From Coix lacryma-jobi var. lacryma-jobi (taxonomy: Eukaryota > Streptophyta > Magnoliopsida > Poales > Poaceae), in assembly GCA_009763385.1 (NCBI GenBank), contig CM019822.1, positions 30,312,842-30,376,841 on the forward strand: a stretch of DNA of 64,000 nt, written 5' to 3'. Below the pieces are notes generated by a model. It saw only the letters and a program-made list of their open reading frames with translations, was not told the DNA's origin and searched no databases. Both the position numbers and the translations under genes were made by a program. Positions 46,237 to 57,344 of the stretch are shown piece by piece. How positions within the stretch are numbered: the stretch's first letter is position 1; every line of letters starts with the position of its first letter.

Positions 46237-49200
46237 CTATTTAGGCTCGAGGCTGGCACTGATGGCCAACGTCTTGCCGTCGGACGAGGTCGGGTCGACG
46301 AGTATCTGCTTGGTGTGCTCTGCCGGCTCGAAGGTGCCGGCGTGGCGCTTTGCTTCAGGGGTCTCGGTGGCCAGGGCAGCTAGGGCCTCGAGCGAGTCGA
46401 CTTGGACGTTGGCCTCCCCACGCTCGACGCACTCCACGTCGCAGTGGTACGCGTGTTCGTAGGAGGTGTCGACGGTGATGACCCCTTTCGGCCCCAGCAT
46501 TTTGAGCTTCAAGTATGTGTAGTTGGGGACCGCCATGAACTTGGCGTAGCCAGACCTGCCGATGATGGCATGGTAGGTCCCTTGGAACCCAACCACCTTG
46601 AAGGTGAGCGTCTCCTGGCGGAAGTTGGCCGGCGTGCCAAAGCAAACAGGTATGTCGATGCGCCCGAGGGGGTGGGCCTTCTTCCCTGGTACGACTCCGT
46701 GGAACCCCCCGACGCTGGGTCGGAGCTGGTCCCTCGAAATCTCCAGGAGATCGAGGGTCTCGAGGTATATGACGTTGAGGCTCGAGCTCCCATCCATCAA
46801 CACCTTGGAGAACCATATGTCGACGATGACGGGGTCGACGACGAGGGGGTACGCCCCCGGATTTACGACATGGTTCGGATGGTCGTCACGGTCGAACGTG
46901 ATCGGCGCATCAGACCAGTCAAGTACCCGGGGGGCGTCATGGCAGAGTGCAAAGACCTCCCGGCGCTCCTTCTTTCTTTCTCGAGCTGAGAGCCCAACGG
47001 TTGGGCCCCCGTAGATCATGAAGCAGTCGTGCACCGGGGGGAAGTCGCCGTCCGCATCCCCGTCGTCGCGTCGATTGTTGTCCTTGCCCTTAGGCGCGTC
47101 TTCCTTCTTGTCACCAAGCTTGGAGTAGAAGCCCTTCATCATTCGGCAGTCCTTCAACTTGTGATTCGTGGGACCCTTGTGATAAGGGCAGGGGTCCTCG
47201 AGCATTTTGTCGAAGACAGCCCCGTCAGGGGGGGCACGAGGCTTCTTATGCTCGAGGGCGCCCATGAGCACTTCTTCATCTTCATCGTCATCGGCGTCGC
47301 GCTTCGCCTTCTGACCTTTGCCTTTGTTCTTCTTCTTTTTGTTGTTGTTGTTGTGGTTCTTGACGTTGTTGCCCTTGCTCGAGCCCTCCGGCGTGGCCAC
47401 CGCCTTGCCTTTGTCCGTGGAGCGGCCAAAGAAGGCCCCCACTGCCTCGTCGCCTGAGGTAAAGCTGGTGACACGATCCATCAGATCCTCGACCGTCCTG
47501 GGACGGTAGCGCCCTAGCTCGTGGACTAGCTCTTGGCATGTCGTGCCCGCGAGGAACGCTGAGATGACATCCTCATCAGGCACGTGGGGGAGCTCGAGGC
47601 GCTGCTTCGAGAATCGCCGAGCGAAGTAGTGGAGGGGTTCGTCCGCTGTCTGCCTGCAACGTCGTAGATCCCAGGGGTTGCCTGGCCACACGCAAGTCCC
47701 ATTGAAATTCCCATCGAAGACCCTGACTAGGTCGGCCCAGTCGTGGATCTGATCTAGCGGGAGCCCCTCGAGCCACCGACGGGCGGTGTCCGAGAGGTAG
47801 AGTGGGAGCTGGCGTATGATCATGCGGTCGTCGCTCTTCGCCCCGCCCAGTTGGCAGCCCAGGTGGAAGTCGGAGAGCCATAGCTTGGGCTCGACCTCCC
47901 CGTCATACTTCACGATGTTGGTCGGTGGTCGAAAGCGGTCGGGGAGGGTTGAGCTGCGGATGGCCCGGCTGAAGACCCTGGGGCCCGGGGGCTCGAGGGC
48001 TTGCCGGTCCTCGTCACTGTCGTAGCGCCCCCCCTCGATGGGCACTATAGCCACGCTCCTCGGCCCCTTTGTTCTTGCGCCGGCGGTTGATGTTGTTGCG
48101 GGCGTCATTGGGGTCTCGAGGTGGCCGGTTGTCGATGATCCGCTCTTGGACTGGCCTGGCTCGAGAGGCGTCCGGCTGGTGGACGGACGTCTCACGCTCG
48201 TTGCGGGACGTGTCTGCAGGCTTCCCCGAGGCCGCTCCGCGCCGGCGCGAGGCTGAGCTCTCGGCCTGCTGCAGAGCGGCTGTCTCGAGGAGGTTCTTCA
48301 TTTCCCCGAGCATGCGCCTAGCGTCAGGGTTGGAGATGGTGGGTAGATCGCGGAGCAGCATCGCGGCCGCCACCACGTTCTGCCCGGCTCGCGGGAAGCG
48401 AACCTCGGGGCGTGCTGGTGCCTCGTCCTCGAGGATCTGCCGGTGGACCTCTCGAGCGCGGCCATGAGCGTCGGCGCCTCGAGGCTGGGCTCGTTCCTGC
48501 ACAAGAGTTTGCTCGAGCTGCAGCAGGCGTTGTCGGTCCTCCTCAGCCTTGGTGATCGCCTCCCGCAGCTGCGCGAGCTGCGCCGCCCGGTCGTCCTTGT
48601 GCTGAGGTGGTGCATCCGGTGCTGGGGGTTAGTTCCTCCCCCGAACGTGTGGTCCGCCCGCCGCAGCCAAGTCGTTGGGCTCTTCGAGGTTGAGCGCCGG
48701 CCTGGCGTCGTCGTCGCCGTCGTCCTCGGCATCGCCCATGACCCCCTCGAGCTGGAAGCACTCCCTGGTGGGATCCCAGAGGTCAGGGTCGTGGTAGTCG
48801 TACTCGTCGGAGTCGGAGCTGTTGATGTCGCGCCGCCCTGGCTCGTGCTGGGACTGCAGCTCGCGGTACCACTCTCCGATGGTGGCTCGCCGGGGTGTCT
48901 CGACGACTCGTGAGAAGCCGCGGTCGACGTGCGCGGGGTAGACGATCTCCAGGTCGGTGGTGGCTCGTAGGATCACGCCCGGACGTTCCTCCCACTCTGC
49001 CGCCGCCCGGTCCTGACGACGCTCGTCGAGGTGGTGGGCGTAGACAACTGCAGAGTTGTTGAGGCCGAACGGGGGGCCGTTGGCGTCGAGCGCGGTACAC
49101 CCCGTGCGGGAGGAAGCCAGGTGGTGTCGATGGAGCACGGCTCGGGGGCCTCTGGCCATGCTCCCGGTCCGTGCGCATGACGAACGCGAACTCGCTGGGA

Positions 49201-49529
49201 GAGTGCGCGCGCGCCCTAGAAGTCTTCGGCCGCGCGCCAGGCAGGTTTCTCCTCGGGGACTCTGCGCTGGCCACGAGGAAGTGGGTGTACGCCGTGGGCA
49301 CCGCCTGTGCCTGGCGACGATGGTGACGACGGCGCCGCTCACGAGGTGGCGACGCGTGGTGGTGCGGGCGACGCGCCACGCCCCCCGTGCGGGGTGGCGT
49401 GACACGCCCTCCGCTCGGGCTCTCCGTGGAGAGTAGGGTCAGCTCGTTGCCGCTGCCGGTGGCCAGGAACTCAAGGCTCCCAAACCAGATGACGGCACCA
49501 GCAGAGAACGAAGGAGTGGAAGAAGCCAT
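46237..49529 (-). pseudogene. Tat-lineage gag-protease of element B, with frameshifts
   Basis: Gag starts at ATG 49529 (MASSTPSFSAGAV). Two frameshifts follow at C-runs near 49070 and 48030, and a TAA near 48630 replaces GAA of element A. From about 48025 to the TAG at 46237 the frame is open: gag core (WLSDFHLGCQLGGAKSDD), a zinc-knuckle-like CPYHKGPTNHKLKDC, Asn/Lys- and acid-rich linkers, and the protease with LMDGSSSLNVIY (the Tat active site is usually an I-D-G-type D[GS]xS; here D-G-S-S-S) and a downstream HAIIGRSGYAKF flap region. The stop at 46237 (LEPK then TAG) precedes pol directly. Confidence 0.82.
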
Positions 49530-49567
49530 CCAGAAAACAACGAGAAATCGACTCCAACACGCGAAGG

Positions 49568-49585
49568 CCCCTACCTGGCGCGCCA
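49568..49585 (-). other. Primer binding site of element B
   Basis: TGGCGCGCCAGGTAGGGG on the minus strand, 2 bp from the 5' LTR. Same site as element A apart from one base. Confidence 0.8.
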
Positions 49586-49587
49586 AC

Positions 49588-50756
49588 TGTCGGTGTTTTG
49601 ACCCCGGGGTATGACACCAACTAGTAATATGATCGCGTACTCCCTTCCTGGATGGTGATGCAAGATGACACAAGGGTTTATCCTGGTTCGGGCAAAGAAG
49701 GCCCTACGTCCAGCGGGGGGAGGAGGTTCTTGTATTACTTGCACCTAAGTGTTTGTACAGGGGCAATACAAGCTCAACGAGCGTGGACGAGAGTCTGGAC
49801 TCGTGTGTGTCGTGTGTACTCGTGTGCGTGAAGGGCCCTCGTGTCCTCTTTTATAGAACAAGAGGAGGCCAGAGTTACACAGGAGTGACATGTACAACGC
49901 CCAATACGGCGAAGAGTTGGAATTCTGTCTTGTCGAGGTCACTGGAGCCGGCGTGGGGGTTGCTGTTGAGGCGTCCTTGAAGCGTGGCTTCCATCCCGGG
50001 CGCGGACGTGGATGAGTGGCGACGTGGAGGCCGTGCAGCATCCATTCCGGCACGTACAGGACGTGGCAGGGTCCCTCCGGGTCTTGGGGTACCTGTCCTC
50101 CAATAGCATGAAAGCAGTCAGAGCTCGAGGGGCGCAGGGCCGGCCTCGAGGTGGCGCCTACGGGGGGGCTCGAGCCCCCGCAGGTATGGGCAAGTCCCGG
50201 AAAACCCGACCGTACAGCGGGAATCCGGGTCTCGAGATGTGGCTCGAGTGTGCTACAGTGCATGGTATGGCCTAACAGTGCTGTACTTGTGCCTTTTTGC
50301 CCATGCTTGTGGTGAAAACGAGGTTTGACTCTGGCCCCGGTTCACTGTGGCATACGTCGTGTACCAGAGGATGTGACCGGAGTAGGTGGACGCATTAAAT
50401 ACGCAGTATGGGGCTGGTATCCGATGTCTGGCGCTGCTTGAGGGAGGTATGATGTGTCTCGTGGGATAGGTTACCGTGTTAGAGAGGCTCGAGGTCCCCA
50501 CGTGGGGTCTCGAGTAACGGTGTACGGCTGTAGTGGGCTCGAGGCCTATGTGCCGGGGCTCGAGAGGTAGGCTACCCTGAGGCGGTCGGTAAGGCTTTGG
50601 CGGGCCCGGGGTTCCTGGCGGTGGGCCGGCGTTGTAGGCCTCGAGGGGTTGATTTTTTAGGGGTTAGACTAGTTAGGTCTCTTATTAATTGGTGCTCGAG
50701 GTTTAACTTATTTGTTTTGCGTTGATTGGGGGTACCCCTTTTGTGGTCCCCTGACA
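49588..50756 (-). repeat. Element B 5' LTR (1169 bp)
   Basis: Plus-strand ends TGTCGGTGTTTTGACC and GGTCCCCTGACA. TATA box TTCTATAAAA on the minus strand at 49849-49858. Followed by the TSD AATAG. Confidence 0.93.
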
Positions 50757-50761
50757 AATAG

Positions 50762-50897
50762 ATTCGTCTCGCGAATTAGTTTTGGGTTGTAAATTAATTT
50801 TGTAATTAGTCTATTTTCAATAAACAGAATTAAAATTGCAACATTCAATATAATAGAAAATAAATTTTAGACTAGAAAATCAAACACGGTCTTAGAA
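50762..50897. mobile_element. MITE, right part, split by element B
   Basis: Starts ATTCGTCTCGCGAATTAG and ends near AAATCAAACACGGTCTTAG. Continues the left part at 35900-36080. Confidence 0.55.
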
Positions 50898-52213
50898 ACA
50901 AGTTGTCTCCGTCAAAATTGTATATTGCTCTATATCCGTAAATCAAGTCGTTTTTAGATAATACCTGAGTCAAATATTGTGAATATAAATTAAAAATAAA
51001 TTTTAAGTTGTTGAGTTTGATACAGGGCGAATGAGGTTTGGTCATTCGGGAGACGATAAGATTCGGAACTTCACGGACTCACTAGAGCCAACGACGCTAG
51101 TTTCGGCTTAGCATACCTCACCCTGGGCATTCGGTTCGGTTCCTCGGCTCCTACAGAAGTTCGGTTTCGAGAAAACAGAGACCGTTTGGTTCTTTTTAGA
51201 ATTGAGAACTGAGTAAATTCGGTTCTGGTTCTTTCGGTTCAGTTTCGGTTAGAACCAAAATACCGAACAGTACATAGAAACACAATAAAAATCATATTAA
51301 TAGCAAATTTTGACAACATTTTAGCAGGATTTTTCATACATTTATAGTCACAAATATAATTTATATAATCTAAGTCATAAACTGACATAATGAAAACTAT
51401 TGTTACATCACATATTCTAAAAATATATTATAAGACTACTAAAATTTCGGTACTTCGGTTACTTCGGGTAACCGAGGCCTATAACCAATTTAACCGAATA
51501 AAGTTCAGTTCCTAAGAACTGTGAACCGAACAGGTAATCGAAGTACTGAAATAAACTAGCAAATAAACTCGTACGTTACCATACGAAGTAAAACAGATAG
51601 AGTTATTTGGATCAACTATGACTTAAAAGTTTATTAAATAAATGCTTGGCCAAAATTTATCCAAAGGTTAGACATACCATGTTGGATGCTCAACATATTT
51701 GGACATATACACTTAGAGATTTATTAATCATATCATATATTACGATTTTTTAAAGTTAGATTAAATATTGTTCTATAATCGTATCATGTATTTCGATCTA
51801 TCTTGGAATTGGATTTCATACCACGTCTAAATTTATGGTATTATTTTTTTATAAATAGTAATATAAAAAACAAATAAAATTAGATATTTGTTTAAATTAT
51901 AAATGCTCAATATGAAACTGGAATCATGTTTTCATTTATTTATTATATAAAAACTTTTGCTGCATAGATAGAGACCTATGTAAATAAAGCTTCATGAAGA
52001 CTTACATTCCATATACTAATAAAATTCTACACATAATACATGTTTGTATCTTCGTTGCATATACGTGTATAACATGAACATGCAACAAGTATAACATAAA
52101 CATGCAGCCAGTTAACGTTACTAGGCCTGGATACCGTATTTGAGGTGGAATTTTATTTCACGGTACGTTAGCTAAACCACATGAAGTTCAAATTAAACGA
52201 TGGGCCAACTCAC
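50898..52213. other. AT-rich intergenic DNA with TTCGGTT clusters
   Basis: No gene seen. GGTTCGGTTCCTCGG-type words at 51125-51250 are partly inverted at 51445-51545 (GGTAACCGAGGCC, GTGAACCGAACAGG), so this may be a decayed TIR element. The rest is low-complexity AT-rich DNA. Confidence 0.4.
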
Positions 52214-52258
52214 GGGGGTTTGGATCCCAGAGCTAATAATTAGCCCATGTTTTGAATA

Positions 52259-52456
52259 CTTCCTCTGTCCATAAAAATACAACTATGAGTTCCGTGCCAG
52301 GAAAAGTACTTCACGTTTGACCAAGTTAATCCAAATAAGTTTATTACAAAAATACATTTCATAAGTAATATAATGGTTTTTATCTTAATTATGTAAACTT
52401 AAAATACTAAAACGTAACATTGTGCTAGAATTGCATGTTTTCCTGTACGGAGAGAG
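52259..52456. mobile_element. Stowaway MITE, nested
   Basis: CTTCCTCTGTCCATAAAAAT at the left, a diverged inverted end (CCTGTACGGAGAGAG) at the right, and TA on both sides. Confidence 0.65.
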
Positions 52457-52504
52457 TAAAACTGGAACGCCTAAATATAGATTATTTTTGGGCTAATAAG
52501 AGAT

Positions 52505-52849
52505 GAGCATCTCCAACGGTTTTGCAAATAGGCTTTGCATTCTTGTTTTTGCAAAAAATTCTGAAAATCTCTTGTCCAACGGTTTGGCAAATGAGCTTGG
52601 CATTTTTAGTAACTTGGCAAACACCGGGTGATATTTAGCATATATGTCAAGCCGCGGTTCACTTGGCAATCGCCCTCACGTGCTACTCCCGCGAGATATT
52701 TCCCTCTCGCGCACACAATTTTTTAGTTTTGCCAAGTCTAAATGCAAAACCGTTGGAGATGAACTCTTTTTACCTTTGCCATATTAATTTGAGAGTTGGC
52801 AAATACCATATTTTGCCAAACAAAAAATGCAAAACCGTTGGAGTTGCTC
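52505..52849. mobile_element. TIR MITE with GAGCATCTCCAACGG ends, nested
   Basis: GAGCATCTCCAACGGTTTTG at the left is inverted at the right as CAAAACCGTTGGAGTTGCTC. Inner copies of AACGGTTT and AAACCGTTGGAGATG make subterminal repeats. Superfamily not assigned. Confidence 0.7.
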
Positions 52850-53172
52850 TAAGGCAATTGATGTTTAGAGTTCATTAGCTATAATTAATCTATATTTAGC
52901 CCATGTTTAAGACATTTTCACCGGATGGACTAATTTTTAGGTTTATGGTCCAAACAAACCCTAACACACACCATTAAAACAGAAACTGTGTCTATTTGGA
53001 AATGAAAAAGAAAGAAAATACTAGTAATTTCATATGACACTCGGATAAAAAAAAAAGAAGAAAGTCAGAAATGTTTATAGACACAAAAGCAGGATGTATA
53101 TCTAATCTAAACAAACATGTTTTACATATCCGATACGTCATGAAATCAAACTTCATTTCGAGATACACGTAA

Positions 53173-53735
53173 CACTACAACAGAAACGGCCATAGGACGA
53201 TCTATCAATTGAGCTATAGTCTCGGCAACAATTTGCGTCCCCCGGTGGGTAAAACCAACCGGGACTAAAGAGACTTTTAGTCCCGGTGGGTAAAACCAAC
53301 CGGACTAAAGGTTCCCCTTTAGTCCCAGTTGGTATTACCAACCCAGACTAAAGGTCCCCCAACCTTTAGTCGCGGTTGGTAATACCAACCGGGCCCCGGT
53401 TGGTGTTACCAACCGGGACTAAAGGTCCTTTTAGCCCCGGTTGGTGTTACCAACCGGGGCTAAAGGTCCTTCCTGAGTGGATTCAAAAGGAAAACATCCA
53501 GAATTACATCATGTGGGTTGTGTAGCTCAGTTGGTAAGCGTGCCTGAGGCGAGAGGTGTTGAGTTCGAATCTCACGAACGCAAATTTATTTTTTCTCGTG
53601 GAAGCCTTTAGCCCCGGTTCGGAGCAACCGGGGCTAAAGGTGGGAGCCTTTAGTCCCGGATTGGTAGTCCCGGTTGGGAAACCGGGGCTAAAGCCCCTTC
53701 CCAACCGGGGCTAAAGGCCTATGTCTGTAGTAGTG
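53173..53735. mobile_element. CACTA-type MITE with stacked TTTAGTCCCGGTTGGT hairpins
   Basis: Ends CACTACAACAGAAACGGCC and GGCCTATGTCTGTAGTAGTG are CACTA TIRs. The flanks TAA and CAA agree at 2 of 3 bases. The interior is mainly back-to-back inverted repeats of CCCGGTTGGT / ACCAACCGGG with TTTAG/CTAAAG: about six units at 53236-53468 and three more at 53605-53718. A tRNA-like module sits between the two blocks. Confidence 0.85.
53512..53582 (+). repeat. tRNA-like module inside the CACTA MITE
   Basis: TAGCTCAGTTGGTAAG (A-box, 53523) and GAGTTCGAATCTC (B-box, 53561) have tRNA-like spacing, and the ends GGGTTGTG and CACGAACGCA pair partly as an acceptor stem. The D and T arms mostly pair; the anticodon arm does not form a normal 5-bp stem with a 7-base loop. 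I read it as a tRNA-derived sequence, not a working tRNA gene. Confidence 0.55.
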
Positions 53736-55469
53736 CAAGTTGTCTTAACTTGTTTGAACATGTGTTATATAAGCCCGACGCATGAAAGACTTTAATATTC
53801 AATAGTTAAAAGCTCGACTAAAAAATAATAAACAAAAAATAGATGGACAAAAAATAGGTAATTTTTTGTATTTTTATTATTAGCTATAGATATAGATATA
53901 TTATCTTAAATAAAAAGATAAGAGATGTAACACCCCTGGTATTAAGTCCTAATTAAATTTTTAATTAATATGTTTAGTATGCATAATCATCTGGCATCAT
54001 GGCATAAAGCATTTCATCTTTTAAGTACAAATGTGATGCTTCATATGTTTTGCTTGAGTGTTGCATGATCTTGTGTGATGCTTTGATAAGTGTGAGTAGA
54101 AAACTTAAATTTTCTATGCTCTTTTTGTTCCCTTCTATATAAGTCAAAAAGTATGTCAAATTTCAAAAGGATTTAAAAAGCAAAGTTGTAGCTCTTGTTG
54201 AGAGGGACAACTTTGGTATTCAAAGTTTTTCAAGTTTTCTTTTGAAATCAAAAGTAATTTTGAATCTAAGTTTGAATGCTTTTTAAATTCAAAATGTGAT
54301 TTCAAAATCTAGGCAGATTTTGGTTGTGCTCCTTAAATGAAAGTTGTAGATCCTAATTTTTGGAACAACTTTCATGTTGGGAGTTTTTCCTGTTGTATAA
54401 TGTTTTTGGGAGAAATAGGGGAAAGAAGATCTAGATGTTCTCTGGTGAGCAGTAACCGGGGGTGATAAGCTCTTACCCCTGTTCATGGCGGTGACCGGTC
54501 GAACCAAATTCGTGACGCCAGCACGATGGGCGTCGTCCTCTCTCGAATGCGCTCGTGCACGTCTCCGTGGCGAGGTGAAGCAGCTGCTGGCGCTCTCTTT
54601 TGCACCGTGGCGTCTTCTCTCGTGCTTGCCGTTGTCGTTGCGCCACCACAGCACCGACGTGCTCCTCTCTGTCCCAATCTAGAATTCACGGTGAATCAAA
54701 CATCCTCATCCAAGTTTGGCCACAAATATAAGTTCCTTTCTTCCTTGCGCACCTCCGGAAACTCTCACTTCTAACTCTTCTGTCTCAGAGAGCTAGAGCT
54801 CGCGGTTCTTCTTCCCGCCGGGTGAAAAACTCCGACGAGCTCGATTCCACCGTGGCCCGCTCAACTGGGCCTCCCTCTGTGCTCTTTATCCTGTGTTTTT
54901 GTTTTATCTTGGCCCCAGAGAACTCATCGGCTCGATGGTTCCCTGTTTAATGCTCAGGACTCGCCGGAACAACGTCGTCTTCGCCGGAGTTCTCCGCCGC
55001 AGGCCACTGCTCCGTGGAACTCTCCCCTCCGTGCAACCTCAGCTTAAACCAGTTACACCAACAGCATCAGGGTGAGCTGCTAGACCTTCCTAGCCTCTCC
55101 GTTTGCTTGCTACCGGCCTAGGTTCGCCGGAGCAGGTCTAGCCGAGATCCGATCCGCCGCCGTGCGTGGCCAGGCTCAACCCGAGTGGTAGAGTGTAGGG
55201 TTGAGGGCTCAATCGACTGCGGCTGTCTTGCCGGTGTTGATGCTCGCGTCAGCCGAGTCTCTAATGGCCGGAGATGGCCGGCGTAAGATTCGCCGCCGCT
55301 CGGTGCGCCGTCGTTCACGCCGGCCATGGTCGAGGACCTTCTTGTTGTAAAGATGAAAAGTTCCAGGGTGTTGGATGCAAAGCCCCAGGCTCAGGTGAAT
55401 AACGCCATGGACTGCGGGTTAGTTTCGCGGAAGCCGAAGGGCTTTTCTGCAAAGCTGTCAGGGCGCTCC

Positions 55470-55880
55470 GTCTCGCTCGAGCCAGGTTCCGAGCGGGCAT
55501 GTGGACACGTGTCCCCCGTCTCGAGCTATGCCTCGAGCAGGCGCCTCCTCCACTTCGCTCGAGCCAAGCCTCGGGCGAACGTGTTCACCGTTCCGCCCGA
55601 GCTAGGCCTCGGACGGTAGAGGGTTTTCCGTCTCGCCCGAGCCGAGAGTCAGGCCTCGGACGGGCGTTTGGTGTTTATCGTTTCAGCCGAACTAGGCCTC
55701 GGACGGACGAGCCTTTTTCCGCCTCGCCCGAGCCGAGGGTCGGGTCTCGGACGAGTGTTTAGTGTTTATCGTCTCGGTCGAGCCAGGCCTCGAGCGGACC
55801 CTCGGGCGCTGTCTCGTTAGAGCCGAGCCTCGAGCGATCGCACCCTCACCCACCACCGGGCGCTCGAGCCAGGCTGAGTT
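55470..55880 (+). repeat. CTCGAGCC/GCCTCGGACGG imperfect minisatellite in LTR
   Basis: Repeated units such as CGCCCGAGCCGAG, GGCCTCGGACGG and GTGTTTATCGT, period roughly 60-65 bp, about five or six degenerate copies. Repeated in copy 2 at 60918-61328. Confidence 0.7.
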
Positions 55881-57221
55881 GAGCTGGGCTGGGCCGAAAG
55901 CTCCGTTTGGGCTAGTTTAAGTTTTGTTCTTTTTCTGTCTTTTTGAACAATAATCAGTTTTGTTGTTTTTGCTATAATTAATCTATAGCTCTGTTTTTTA
56001 TGAAATTTGATATGATAGATGATAGCATGTCTGTGCTAATATAAAAATTATGAAACTTGTGTTTGGAGCATTTTTACTATGCCAATAAAATCTGTGTTTT
56101 ATTTAATAAATATAACTTTTATGAATTATGTAATTTTCTGTGGTTATCCAAAAATCATGAAATTTGACATGGGAGTTTATATCACTGATATACATCTTCA
56201 TGTTTAATTTCATCTCTGTTTGATAAAGTATGCTTGGTGTATAAATAAAAGGTTAGTTAAAATGATTAATAAAATAAATGGAAATAGTTGATCCCTGTAG
56301 ATTTGTGTGACTTTTGGAATTGTTTGACAACCAATGGGAAACTAGCAAGATTTGCTCCCTGGTTATGGATTCCTTTATGTTAATGATCTTTTGTTGCTTG
56401 TTAGATACATTACCTTGTTTACGGAAAATAATAAAACTTGTTTAGTAATAATATATATAATAACTAAAGTTGGTTTTGTTGGTCTGCAACTTTACCGCGA
56501 AGGAAAGTTGTATTTGACTTTCTTTATCTTGTGTTCACCTCTGTTATGCATTTGAATTGTCCTGCACCTTAGCATACATCGCATGGTATCATACTGAGCA
56601 TACATCATTTCTCTACGTGTAGTATCCGAGAGTGTTGAAGTCGTGTTAATCAAGCTTTGGTGATCACCCTTGTCGAACAAGCCTCGGAAAGAGATTCTTG
56701 TTGGACAAGCTTCGTCGAGAAGACTTAACTTCAATCAGCATAAGGAACTAACTTGTGTCGATCTTTCTTGGATCCTATCTTCCCTGCAACAAAGGCAAGC
56801 CCCGGTGCATTTAACCTTTCTGTTTCTATTGCAAAGTTTATACAATAATTTATCAACTGCATTTAAGTAATAGGAGTTGGATGACACCAGTAGTTGCATT
56901 ACCAGTTGGTTACCTTTACCCTATCCTTGTTACCTATTTGTTTATAAATACTTAGCCAAAATGCACGGTGATGAGATTATCCTCCGCTTAGGCCTTGAGC
57001 AAACTAAGGGATGATAAGTCATCATTGTTAGGATACCTCTCTCAGGTACAAACTGTTAAATGGATGAAAAATGAACTTCAGACCAGACGGGAAACCGTTC
57101 ATGGAAAGATGGCAGGCAGGGTCACCCTAGTCGTGCTAATTCCGTCTGTGTCAATTAGGAACCGTTCGTTGTTGGTCCTTGATCGAGAGCATGATAGTAC
57201 CAATCACGGGATACGGGTTAG

Positions 57222-57344
57222 TATGTTGCAGGTTAGAGTCCTGCCATACAACGCCGTGGTGCTTTGATATGTTGCAGGTTAGAGTCCTGCCATACAAATC
57301 ACTTATGGCTGTGCAATATGTTGCAGGTTAGAGTCCTGCCATAT
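57222..57344 (+). repeat. Triplicated 28-bp motif TATGTTGCAGGTTAGAGTCC
   Basis: Starts at 57222, 57268 and 57317, spaced 46 and 49 bp, each followed by TGCCATA. Same in copy 2 (62670, 62716, 62765). Confidence 0.85.

Larger units (their letters stand above)
36081..50756 (-). mobile_element. Element B: Tat-lineage Ty3/gypsy retrotransposon with antisense gene
   Basis: The 14,676-bp element has a perfect TSD, AATAG (36076-36080 and 50757-50761). Its LTRs are 1171 and 1169 bp and differ at roughly 37 positions by my reading (about 3 percent), so it is older than element A. Read on the minus strand: 5' LTR, PBS, gag-protease, RT-RNase H, integrase remnant, spacer, convergent antisense gene, hairpin, PPT, 3' LTR. 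RT and RNase H look intact in frame; the integrase core is missing, gag has frameshifts and a TAG separates protease from RT. LTR ends and PPT match element A, so the two are sister subfamilies. Confidence 0.92.
52214..52962. mobile_element. MITE carrying two nested MITEs
   Basis: Outer ends GGGGGTTTGGATCCCAGAGC...CTAATAATTAG and GGACTAATTTTTAGG...GGTCCAAACAAACCC are of the GGGTGTTTGG type common in grasses. A Stowaway (52259-52456) and a second TIR element (52505-52849) lie inside. Confidence 0.6.

Noticed and set aside
53974..56870. Repeated identical small frames in both 5.4-kb units (for example 54289-54654, 55326-55619)
   Set aside because: Identity comes from recent duplication of the LTR, not from coding constraint; no domain or splice pattern supports them.
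57222..57344. Regularly spaced repeats considered as a CRISPR-like array
   Set aside because: Only three copies, in a plant LTR with no cas genes; a local tandem duplication explains them.
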